From: Fallopia convolvulus
Lineage: Eukaryota > Streptophyta > Magnoliopsida > Caryophyllales > Polygonaceae
DNA length: 64,000 bases
Direction of reading: 5' to 3'
NCBI GenBank assembly: GCA_964016875.1
Contig: OZ024724.1
Location: forward strand, 29,907,786-29,971,785
Shown here: positions 10,964-20,990 of the stretch, one piece after another
How the letters are laid out: every line of letters starts with the position of its first letter
Numbering within the stretch: the first letter of the stretch is position 1
Translations under genes and position numbers: made by a program
Notes under the pieces: model-generated
The model's input: only the letters and a program-made list of their open reading frames with translations
Told to the model about the DNA's origin: nothing
Databases searched by the model: none

Positions 10964-10964
<1 letters not shown>

Positions 10965-11002
<38 letters not shown>
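10965..11002. repeat. Dinucleotide microsatellite (TA)19
   Basis: An uninterrupted TA run. It probably expanded after the surrounding element inserted. Confidence 0.95.
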
Positions 11003-11006
<4 letters not shown>

Positions 11007-11314
11007 AAAGGCAATACTCCATGATTAAGCTTCAAGGTGAAAGAAACATGATCAGATGAAGGCATCTTGCGTTGAGGAAATAGATCTAAATGCTTTGGGT
11101 TGAGAAATATAAAATTGGTTTTTTACATCTCAATTTAATAGGATTATTGCCTTGCCACATTTTCCATCTATGTTTCACAATTCTATATGATTTATAGGCT
11201 GTCTTCAGGCAAATTCAGTGAAGAAATCGATTAAAGAAATAAGGAACAATTTCGAATTTGGTATAAGTTGTCTTAAACACCATTATATTGTGTTATACTT
11301 TTGGGTTGTTACAG

Positions 11315-11466
11315 AAATCCGATGTTGCTGTGAATGGTGCTCAATTAGTTGTCAAGAAGGCGGTTTTTCCACCAGCACAAAAGAAAATCCGAGCCAAACG
11401 AAAACCCGAACAGCATGAAGTAATTGTGATCAACCCTGATACACAAGAAGAGAAAGCCATTGGCTG
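11315..11466 (+). pseudogene. Captured N-terminal exon of a B1-type cyclin (fragment)
   Basis: After an acceptor (ACAG|AAATCC) the frame reads KSDVAVNGAQLVVKKAVFPP, then AQKKIRAKRKPEQHEVIVIN and PDTQEEK. This resembles the N-terminal linker of plant mitotic B1 cyclins, which carry a KKxxQKK...KPKPExVIxISPDTEEEK pattern just upstream of the cyclin box. The frame ends in a TGA soon after. Neither the destruction box nor the cyclin fold is present. The resemblance rests on a low-complexity lysine-rich stretch plus the more specific VIVINPDTQEEK, so confidence is moderate. Confidence 0.55.
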
Positions 11467-11641
11467 AGGCTCTGATGTCAAAACTTGTTCATAGTTAAAA
11501 GCTTAAAGATGAATTGCTTAACTTTGTGCGAAGCATAACTATTTTTGTTTAAAATATATTTTTAATTTATCAAGCAGCTTTAGCTAGCTCAAGCAAGCTC
11601 TTTGTTTTTTTTGGCCTATGTTCTGACACGGATGAATGCAG

Positions 11642-12741
11642 GAACTTGGAGGGTTGGAGGCGTTCTTGCTGTCTCATGTGCCTTTGGTGATAAGCAATTG
11701 AAGCAGTATGTTGTTGCTGATCCAGAAATTCAGGTCTGATTGTTTACTATTCAATTATCATCTCTTCATTGGCTTCTCATAGTTACTAATTTGTCTTAGA
11801 CTCTTAGGCCATCTCCAACAGCTTCTCCAAAATTTTCTCCAAAATAGAGAATCAACTGTCACATTCTCTAAAAAAAATTCAGCTCAACTCCAACAGATTC
11901 CCTATTTTGGAGAATAATGCATTTAATATTTATTTTTTACCATATAAAATATTCTACAATAATTATTATTTATAATTAAATTTATCCAACATCTTATGAA
12001 AATAAAAAAAAATTCTAGAATCGTAACCTAATAAATAATAATATTTTTATTATTTGACTAATAAGGAAATGAAATATTCTAGAAAATTAATAAATGATAA
12101 ATTATTTATTATTTAACTTATAAAGAAATAAAAAATATTCTAGAAACTTAATAAATGATAAATTATTTATTATTTGACTTATAAGGAAATAAAAATATTA
12201 TACAATCTTAATTTAATATATGATAAAAAAATTATTATTCACATATAAATATCAACACTATTTTTATTTCATTCACATAGTTCTTTGAGATTGCTTGCCA
12301 TTGTATTTTAATATTAAGTACTCTAGAAAATGAAAAAAGAAAAAAAGAAAAGTAAGAAAACCCAAATGGAGAATCCCCCACATTTAGGGAATGGTGGATA
12401 ATTTTTTGGGGAATACTCTATAATGGGGAATCATATGGGGAAACTGTTGGGGCATATTTTGCAGCCAAATTTCCCAAAAACACAGCTCCCAAGAATTTGG
12501 GGAAGCTGTTGGAGAAGGCCTTAGTAGTAGTTTAGTGTTTGATGGAATCCCTTGTGTGATCTGAATCTTGGAATTTACGATGTATACTATTTAATCTGCA
12601 TGAGTCACATTTCTTCTTTTCTTGCAATACATTTTTATTTACTTATTAGGTGATGCAACTTTTCAGGAAGAGAAGATTGACCACTCTCTTGAATTCCTCA
12701 TCCTTGCCAGTGACGGACTATTGGATGTCTTCACTAATGAT
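11642..12741 (+). pseudogene. Captured PP2C protein phosphatase exons (two exons, fragment)
   Basis: Exon 11642-11733 encodes GTWRVGGVLAVSCAFGDKQL then KQYVVADPEIQ. Exon 12667-12741 encodes EEKIDHSLEFLILASDGLLD then VFTND. Both have good splice borders. They are adjacent exons of a plant PP2C (PPM-type Ser/Thr phosphatase). Two conserved residues are altered: R to C in the SRAFGD motif and W to L in ASDGLWD, while the metal-binding aspartates of these motifs remain. The N-terminal catalytic part and the exon with the DNITCVVV region are missing. The intron between the exons is inflated by a Harbinger-type MITE. Confidence 0.85.
11807..12520. mobile_element. Harbinger/Tourist-type MITE in the PP2C intron (714 bp)
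   Basis: The inverted ends GGCCATCTCCAACAGCTTC (left) and GGCCTTCTCCAACAGCTTC (right, read on the minus strand) differ at one base. TTA directly flanks both sides (11804-11806 and 12521-12523), which is the 3-bp duplication of PIF/Harbinger elements. The interior is AT-rich and has no coding capacity. It holds an approximately 60-bp phrase (TTATTATTTGACTTATAAGG, then ATATTCTAGAAA) repeated about three times between 12020 and 12215. Confidence 0.88.
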
Positions 12742-15227
12742 GTAAGCTTGTCTACTTTACATGCTCTTACAAAATGTATGATATGTCTTGTGTGAATGAA
12801 CTATTACTCTCAAAGCCTTCATTTTCCTTTTTTCGTGCCTACCTCGGAAGGATGACACTAGAAAGGATTTAGTGTCTGCATTCATGATGGATAATTTGGA
12901 GTTATTTTGTAGAATGCTGAATTTGAATTCTTTTGTCATTTATTCTTCTTTGGCATAACTTTTACACCGAAGAATAAGTTTTTTATTTTAAATTCAGTTA
13001 CTTAACCACTTAATTGTCTGTGGATATTAAGTCTTTGTAATTAGCTCAATCATTCCTAGCTTGCCTCACAGACCAAATTTTTCGAAAGAAACTGGTGTTG
13101 CTGCTCTTAATATGTATTTATAATTAGAACTTAGAAACTTTCTGTTTTTGTTGTTGGCGTTTTGCTAGATTACTTATGCCAAAATTGTTGGTACATAAGG
13201 ATGCTTTATTGCTTCTCTTGTCAATCCTTTGTTGATAAGTAAGTAAATCATTTGTTACTTAAAAAATCACTATGCTAAACACTTCTATTTTATCATCATT
13301 TTTTCGAAGATAACTTTTGATTCTATGAAGTTTGTAGAGCTGGTGTCTACTACATTATTCTTGTCGTGTTCATAAATGCCTTTGCTTATGAGCTTCTATA
13401 AGAATATATGATATGTGATATTTGATTGCTTGTCGCAGGTAACTACTATGTTTCACTTGGATCGTCCCATGTACTTACTATGGTATCTTGCTTCTCAAAG
13501 CTGTGTCTATCTGATTGATTGAGAATTCAAGTAAGCATGCTTGAGAAATTAGCATCTTCCAATTATGTCTTTTCAGGTTGTTAAGTCTTTATATTTCTCC
13601 TCTTTTACTTTGTCTTTTTAGTGTCATGGGATACACTCTACTTATTAGCCTGATGCGTGCAGACTTTGAAAGGGCCAATCCGCCAATTATCTATTACCTA
13701 ATATTCCCAAGGGTCACCACAATAGGTAAGTGTGTACAGAAATTCACTTGTTTACTTTTTAAGTTAAAGCAATTTATTTTGTTTGTGATCTCTTCTAGAT
13801 TAGGGCAATTAGGTTCTTCTATAAGTTAAGATGCTTTAAAAAAACATAATACACTTACCTGGTCTATGATTCCCAAGGGTCACCACAAGAGGGTATGGTG
13901 TCTAAGAAAAGTTCACTATGACGGTTAGAATAGATACCAACTTTCTCACCAGGTTAAGATTTTCTCATGCCAACTTTATTTTATATATTTAAATTTGGTA
14001 GATACTATGCATCATTCTTTAATTTAGCCACATATTGGGTAATATTATGTATTACTTCTGCATCACATGCATCATCAGTCTTTGCTTAAAGAATTTTCAT
14101 GGATGAGCCGGGATGAGTATATCTAAAGCAGTTACATTTACTTAAGTTACTGGCTTAGGCTTTTGTAAAGTTGTTAACTGGAAGCTGCATGCATTTACAA
14201 GGCGTCTTTGTGGTTAGCAAGCTAAATGTCTCAAGGTGTGATTTAGTGCGAAATTTGGTCTCTCCAAGGGCATTAATGTCCAATGGGCCTCCACAGACTG
14301 CCACTTCAAAAGCTTATGGGTTAGAGCGAATTCACCTTTTGTGAAATAGTGCAGCTGCATTGTGTTTTCTACACTGAATATTCTTATACAAGGTTTAGTC
14401 CTGCGGCAAAAAATCAGTAAACTTTGCAATATATGTACGGCTATTTATTGCTTTCCACGGCTTCAGAAACACATTTCAAGCTATCTAATTTTGATGCACT
14501 ACAATCCATCTGAAGTTGGTGTCTTTTGCATCTTCAGTTTAATAATTTGTTTTTATCTATTTTTTTTGTAGTTTGTTGTAATAACTACTTGATGCAAATT
14601 TTTGAATGGTTGGGTCATGTTAGGAAGACACCAGTGTTGGTACCCATACAACCTAATCTGTTTGGTGTCACACTTAACACGATAACTTTATGTTTTAAAA
14701 ATATTAAAATAGTTTCCAATCATACAAGCTAGGGTATATTTCCTTTTACAGGTATCTCTCTTATGGAAGCCTCTTATTTCTGCAAAGAGAAGCGAGGCAG
14801 AGGTAAGAAGAAAAGCTTTGAACTGTTTTAGAACTACTGAGAGTCGCACCTTTGTTGGGACATGAAGTTTCTTGGTGGAGAAAAGATCAGGTTTATAGAC
14901 TTGGCCATGGGAGAATTTACTCTAGATTGAATCTCTTGAAGAAAGTGCGCGCACTGGTGAAGTTGGTGAATCATAACTCGTTCCAATGCCTCCATACCTG
15001 GATGTTGGACTTGAAAATGGTGCTGACTATCAAAGAGAATCTTCATGATCAAGAACATTTGCTTTTGGCTTTCTAGCAAAAAATAATAATTAATTCCGGC
15101 ATCCTTGATTGTCAAGTTCTATCTTAATGTTTACTCGACATTCTATCTTAAAATTTTAAGGGTGTCAAAAAGTATTAGAAGACTAATCTCATATAGATTA
15201 CGGAACTTCATGGTACGTATGATAGTC
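12742..15227. other. 3' third of the Helitron, no identified genes
   Basis: Mixed AT-rich DNA. A 20-bp phrase ATTCCCAAGGGTCACCACAA occurs twice (about 13700 and 13868). Exon-like islands with plausible borders lie near 13650-13725 and 14755-14815, and an open frame lies at about 14850-15075. None translates to anything I recognise. They could be further captured pieces. Confidence 0.35.
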
Positions 15228-15255
15228 GCCGCGCAAAGCGCGGCTGAATTGCTAG
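15228..15255 (+). other. Helitron 3' terminal hairpin and CTAG end
   Basis: The stem is GCCGCGC (15228-15234) paired with GCGCGGC (15238-15244), with loop AAA. Then come the spacer TGAATTG and CTAG (15252-15255). The next host base is T, as expected for insertion between A and T. The palindrome is thought to act as the rolling-circle termination signal. Confidence 0.93.
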
Positions 15256-16251
15256 TAATAAAAATGTAATACAAAACATTGTATTATTATATAAAATAAT
15301 TTATTATGGACTGTAATACAAAAAAGCCTTAAAAGCAAAAAATTAGAATAAAAGATATAATTATAAAATAATGTAATTTATTTATAAATAATGATATAAT
15401 TTATTATGGACTCAGCTTTGAAGGTAAATATGGATGCACATGGCGCGTGGTGGATTCCCAGTCCCCATCCCCGACATACTATTATGCCCCCCTCCCCATC
15501 CCGCCATGTCCCTATCTTATCCCCGCGGGAACGGGGTGGGGAATCCTCGTCGGTTATCGAGTTGCTAACGGGGTTTCGTATATTATAAAAAATATTTTAA
15601 ACTTTCAAAAAGTTTACAAATAACAAATTTAATAACATAAATTTTAAATTTCATTATATAATTTGTAGATATATATAATCTTTTAAATTAAAACTACAAT
15701 TATATTTAAAATCTATTTTTATTCTATGTTTTATAATAAATAAATAAATATATCGGGTATATATAGCGGGGATTCGAGGCGGATAATACATTCTCCGTTC
15801 CCGTCCCGTTTTAAATCGGGGATAAGAAAATGATCCTCATCCCCGCCCCGTTCCCCACCAAGACGGGAAATCCCCGCCCCATTATGGGCGAGTCCCCGCG
15901 GATCCCCGTCCCCAAGGGTTTTTTGTGTAACCCTAATGGTAAACCTAGGTTCGTGAACTAGCCGACAAAGCACACGAACCAAGTAAACTGGCTTGTGTCA
16001 AATGACTCGACCCAATGGAAGGAAGAATAGTGAGACTTGATTTTTCAACCAAGTGAAGGGAGGGAGACAAGAATCGAACCTAGATAATGTCAATTTTTAT
16101 TTTTTTATAAATAACGTCAATTTTTTATTTTTTATAATTTATCTTGTAAGGTTCAAATGACATGAAAGTTATACATTATTATTCGTGTATTTTAATATAT
16201 TAAATGTACACTTTTATATGAGCTTGTATTTCTAGTTAAAATGTGCACTAA
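15256..16251. repeat. G/C-word repeat block flanking an AT core
   Basis: 15461-15560 and 15765-15925 are dense in CCCCATCCCC, GGGGATCCCCG and CGGGGAT words on both strands, and they enclose an AT-rich core. This layout resembles the word-repeat subterminal zones of hAT-like non-autonomous elements. The right side ends near TGTGTAACCCTA, which on the minus strand is TAGGGTTACACA, but no matching left terminus was found. The rest, 15930-16251, shows nothing I can name. Confidence 0.4.
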
Positions 16252-17556
16252 TGATAGATCATATAGCTATAGGTTTTAGAGCATGTTTCTATTCTCTTTT
16301 CATGCATTTTTAGTTAGTTTTTCACTTTAATTCATAGTTTAGTTTTGTTTTAGTTTAGTTCGGAATCTACGCTCTTTTGTGTTTCATTGCAGGATCGAGT
16401 GTTGAGCTTGGTGGATGTCAAGTAAGGGACTGGAGCTAGGAGCAAGTGCAAGGATTGAGGAACTAGTGGGAAAGCACGGCTAAGGACAAGCCAGCACAAG
16501 GGCGCTCAGGAGAATCAAACTGCGCCGAGGAATGGAAGTTGCTGAGGGCGGAGTGCGGGGAAGACCGGGTGGAGCGTGATAGCGCTCCGGTACAGTTTGA
16601 CCGCACTCAGGCGCGTTGATGCGACGCTGGTTTCAAGGCTCTGTGTTATCTTTAGGCCGACTTATTGTTATTTTAGGATGTTTTTGGATATGAGATAAAT
16701 ACTCTTTTAGGGTTTTATTTTAGAGATGAAGCATTATTATTCTACGTTATTCTACTTGGAGAGATTTAGAGAGAATTTTGGGAAACAAAACCCTAGATTG
16801 CAAATTTGAAGAGAAAGCTAACTCTTGTAAGTTTGATTTCTTCTTTAATGTCGTTTTCTAGCTAATTTCTCATGTCCAACTAGTTAGTTGACGTTGTATG
16901 CATGATTGATTGTGAGATTTGAATTATTTCAATTTGCCTTGACTAGATTGAATTACTACATGCTTAATTGATTAGATTCACTTCAGATTATAATAGCTTG
17001 ATCACCTATTGTATTACTAGGTTGAATTAAAACTAGAATAACTAAATATACGGTGGAATTTGGTTGTTCATGGATGAATCCTTTGATTAAACTTATGTAC
17101 GGTGGAATTTATGAACTATGTTTCTATTGAATGCTTTGACCTAATTTGCATGATCAATTTAACATAAAAGGTTTTCTAGGTTAATTGGTTAAAAGGTTAT
17201 TAAAGACGGTGCATATTGATAACCACTTGGAGCTTGAATTCTATGAATTCACAATAGATTAGTCAAGGGAATTGAAATAAGAATAATCAAGGATCAATAT
17301 TCATGTATGCAATGGATACGAAACTAGTTGGACGAATTCTTTCTATTTGAAAACTCAATTATGTTACTTGCTTTGTTTTGTTTACTTAGATTAATAGTTA
17401 AAATCTTTAAATCCCCTTTAATTACATTAGTAATATTAATTAAACACAAGAAATCTGAGTCTTTGGGGGTACGACGTTTGCTTTCACTATACTTAGGTTT
17501 GAAAGTTAGGATTTTTCTTTGACAACGCTTTTACCGCGACATAAAAGTGCTCGTCA
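16252..17556. mobile_element. Solo LTR B, same family as LTR A (about 1305 bp)
   Basis: It starts TGATAGATCATATAG, ends AAAAGTGCTCGTCA and matches the LTR at 1746-3135 along its length. The perfect 5-bp duplication ACTAA flanks it (16247-16251 and 17557-17561). It lacks roughly 70-80 bp of a region present in copy A around 2600-2680, the segment with repeated GACGGTG phrases. No internal retrotransposon sequence adjoins it. Confidence 0.88.
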
Positions 17557-17561
17557 ACTAA

Positions 17562-19423
17562 TACTTTTTGTACATACAATTATGTACTATAAAAATGCAT
17601 TTTAAAATACTTATCATGCACTTTTTAATACTATGGTCGAGATAAAGAAGGAGAGGGGTAAGGAAAGAAAGAGGTTGGGTATTTATAGATGAGAAAGGGG
17701 TGAAATTAGCGGTGGAAAGTATTCAAGAGAGGTGGTTACTAGAGAGTGCCATAAGAGATAAAGAGATAGATTAAACCAGAGAAGGTAGACAAAGAAGAGA
17801 AGGTAATGTTTAACAAGAAGAAGAGGCGGCTATGGAGAAATGACAAAGGCGGAGAAGGAGATGTCCGAATTACTTTTCCTAGGGTTACTTGCAATCTGTT
17901 CCACGTTTATATATGTATAGATATAGATTTGTGCACTTTTATAATATGTATATCCAGCTAAAAATATACACTTGCACTTATAATGCAAAAATATGCATTT
18001 TAGATGCATATATGAGTATTTTTAATGCTTAAATATACACCTCAAATATATATAGTATGTGAACATATGCTAAGAAAATAAAAAATAACATTATTTACAA
18101 GTATGAAGTATGTCACTCCACCATCTTAGCTCACACCTCCTTAGATCCAATGACCCTTTTTGCTCACTTTACACTCTAGAAAGCAATTAGGGGGAACAAC
18201 GTCAATGTGATGCCATTCTCCCTGGGCCATCCTTGCAAATGAGATCTCTAAGATCTACATCAAATGCATAGTCTTGGCCTCTTGATTTGTGGTCTATTTC
18301 TGCAATGTAGTCCGCCATATATTAATTTCCTAAAAATGTGAGAGATCCACAAGTTTTACATTCATCAATGTCGTCGCTCCTTCCACGTATTTCCTTGCGG
18401 TGAAAAATGATGAGGTGACCCCCCTCTTTTCCTTTTCCTTCTTTAAGTGAACCATTTCAGCAAACACATACACTCTTTCTTGAATCAGTTCCTTGTTTAA
18501 GAAAACACAATAAACTTTATCCCTCCGTTAATTTAATGATCCTTACACGATCATACCGCATATACTCGTATATATTCAAGTTGAGCTCTGAGTATTTGGG
18601 AGAGTTATATAACGTACCAAAACCTTACTAACTAAGAAGCATAATAAGACATTATAACAATTTACAAATTATCCACACGTAATAATTAACATAATTATTA
18701 CGATCAAATAATAATTACGAAAAATTTTACTTATTAAAGGGAGGGTTATTGCAATAACAATGTTTTTTCACTAAGGTGGATAGGAAAATGGTTTGTCAAA
18801 TTGTTTATGTTGTGTTTAGAGTTTACTAAACACATTTTGATTGGTGCTTTGTGATTTGGAAAGGCATATAGTCTAAAAAGTGGAGTTTTCTTTGTTAGCT
18901 AACTACATTGCATACGTTATGTGATCATGCCTATGCTCGCATCAAGTCTTGACAATCTCGAAGCGACCAAGACCTTGGAGCTCTCTTTGGATCGAGTTTT
19001 AGACATTATTAGCTTATTTATGCATTATTACTATATTTAATAGTTGCTTGTTTAGGATTTTCTATTTATAGTATTTTTCTTAGTAGGGTAATATGGACCT
19101 AGTTGGACGTGTGACCCATATATGTTTGTATGGTCTAGTCCATTGGTTCTAGTTTATCTGTTATGGATTAACTAACCAAAAATCCTATCTTTACTGCTTT
19201 TATTATATCTTTTGGTAATAGGTGTGAGTCAATGTTATCTCCACTTGACTTAGCCTATTGGTTTTTAGATTTTTATATGCTTTATCTTTTATCATTAGTT
19301 TCTATCTTTTAATGTTTTCCTAGTTAGAGTTGAACTAGTCCTCTATAAAAGGACACCTCTTATAATCGTTTTACTTACGCCAAGATGAATTAAACCTAAG
19401 ATTGTTAAGTTGAGTTGTTTCTA
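17562..19423. other. Unassigned intergenic DNA
   Basis: No gene is recognised. 17640-17860 is purine-rich (GGAGAGGGGTAAGG, AGAAGAAGAGG). The stretch around 19330-19420 (CTATAAAAGGACACCTC, then TAAACCTAAGATTG) looks like the TATA/R part of an LTR, but no partner LTR, primer site or coding domain was found. Confidence 0.35.
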
Positions 19424-19426
19424 TTA

Positions 19427-20437
19427 AAGCATGTCCAACCAAGAGGATATATAATCCTCTCTCATTTTTCTCTCCTCTTCTCTCCTTTTGACACCTCATT
19501 TTCTCTATCATCCACATCACTTTTCACTTTTCTTTTCCTCTTTCTCTTCCTCTTTCTCCATTTCCCCCTACAACAAAGGGTATCCCCTTTCACTTCCTCT
19601 CTCCTACTTTCTACATGTTTTATATCATTCAATATTTTTTACAAAATTAATTAATCAAATAAATTAATAATAAATTATATTTACTTAAATAATTTGGATT
19701 TAAGATAATATAAACTAATTACTAATTAAAAAACTTGACCCGACCCGCCCGAAGTTTTTTGGGTTGAAACCCGACCCGAAAATCAATGGGTCAAGAGTAA
19801 CTCAAACCCGGTCGACCCGGAAAAAATTGGGTTAGGTCACCAACCCGTTGGGTTGACCCGGTCACCAACCTTTATTTTTAATAAATATAAAGATAAAGGT
19901 TAACAAAATTGACGATCATGACCCGTTGGATCAACCCGATACTGTACCAAACCCGTAACAACTTGGTCCATATGAACCTGGAAATTTTATGACCCAAAAC
20001 CTGTTTTGACCCGAACCCGATCCGCCCAACCCATTTGACAGGTCTAGTAGTAGTAGTAGTAGTGAAGGAGAGAAATAAAAGCTAAGATATGTTTGTGAAA
20101 AAATAAACTAACAATATTAGACTCTATTTATAGATAATAAAAAATTATAAAAATGATTAATTTATTTCTCAAAAAAAATATCTATATTAATTATTATTTT
20201 ATTGGAGATATATTTAATATTAGGTTGAAATGAAATAAGTGAAGTTAGTTGAAAGTTAGATACATGTGTCAACTTGTGAATGGATGAATGTTCCTCTTTG
20301 GGCACAAAGGCCAAAGCGATTACTCCCATTCATCTTTGAAAGGGGAATCCCCTTTCAATTTTTACAACCAAGAGGAGCTCCTCTTTGAGGAACGAGAGTG
20401 CAAAGAGGAGGTTGATTCCTCTTGGTTGCTCATGCTC
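19427..20437. mobile_element. TTA-flanked MITE (Harbinger-like) with nested repeat
   Basis: The left end AAGCATGTCCAACCAAGAGGA and the right end, read on the minus strand as GAGCATGAGCAACCAAGAGGA, match over about 21 bp with a few mismatches. Both sides are flanked by TTA (19424-19426 and 20438-20440). The right subterminal zone holds several AAAGAGGAG / CTCCTCTTTG palindromic words. A separate GACCCG-word block lies inside it, so this is probably element-in-element. Confidence 0.75.
19737..20046. repeat. GACCCG/GGGTT word-repeat block ending in (TAG)n
   Basis: Dense words GACCCGACCC, GGGTTGAAACCC and AACCCGGTCGACCCGG occur on both strands. The right side reads CAACCCATTTGACAGGTCTAG and continues into a short (TAG)5 run. 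On the minus strand that is CTAGACCTGTCAAATGGGTT, a hAT-like terminus style common in plants. The left terminus is unclear. Confidence 0.5.
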
Positions 20438-20440
20438 TTA

Positions 20441-20719
20441 GGTCCGACGTCAGCCCTATCTTTTATTTTATCAAATTATCCTTGCTTCCGCTTAGGCCTA
20501 TTCGGCCCTAGACTCGTCTCTTCGAGTGATCTATCCCTTGGTGCTACGTTGAATCGCACCATAATCCGACCCTACGTTGTGGGTTGGATCCTTTAATAAA
20601 GTATTCCGACACCTCTAGCCTAGATCGGGCACCCTTGTGATCCACCCAAAAGGCGGAACGCGTCAATAAGCTTCCATATGTTGTTAAGCTTAATAGAATT
20701 GGCATTATTGCTAGTAGGT
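20441..20719. other. Unassigned spacer
   Basis: No gene, repeat or structured signal was recognised between the MITE and the LINE scrap. Confidence 0.3.
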
Positions 20720-20990
20720 CATTATTTTTATTTGGGTTATGTAGCGAAGATAAAATCCATTTGTGGTTTGCTTGTAGCTTTGCAAGGTTATCGTAGTACA
20801 TAGTATGGTATTGGATGGGATAGCTGTCAAATTAGATACAATTGGAGGATGGTGGAATTGGTTTTTGGCTGGTAAAAGGCAAAAGTAATATTTTCCAGGC
20901 CAAATTGTTAGCTTGTATGGGGACATATATCACACTTGGTAGATGAAAAATGAAGGAATCTTCAAGAATGTCAGACCTATTACAGACTTT
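20720..20990 (+). pseudogene. LINE fragment, tail of zf-RVT region
   Basis: With frame changes the translation gives IHLWFACSFARL, VWYWMG, GGWWNWF, AKLLACMGTYIT and FKNVRP in that order. This is the order of the region between the zinc knuckle and RNase H in plant LINEs (HLFF.CP..., W..W, R.A....YYLW..RN.R.F). No RT, RNase H or A-tail adjoins it, so it is a short decayed piece. Confidence 0.55.

Larger units (their letters stand above)
4479..15255 (+). mobile_element. Large non-autonomous Helitron carrying gene fragments (about 10.8 kb)
   Basis: The 3' end has the canonical Helitron structure: a perfect 7-bp GC stem (GCCGCGC / GCGCGGC, loop AAA, 15228-15244), a 7-nt spacer, then CTAG (15252-15255) followed by a host T. 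The 5' end is inferred at TCTACACTTCTACACTACT, followed by ATAAAAGG. This is the usual TC start, preceded by A. Because of the ATCTAC microsatellite the exact first base could also be a few units to the left. No RepHel (HUH/helicase) coding sequence was recognised, so the element is non-autonomous. Exon pieces of at least six unrelated plant genes lie inside, all on the plus strand. The 3' end is very secure; the link to this 5' end is an inference from matching style and orientation. Confidence 0.78.

Noticed and set aside
4479..15255. Autonomous Helitron (RepHel helicase)
   Set aside because: No HUH Rep motif or helicase blocks were recognised in any frame within the element.
19320..19420. 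LTR-like TATA/R region (CTATAAAAGGACACC)
   Set aside because: No boundaries, partner LTR or internal sequence; too little to call.
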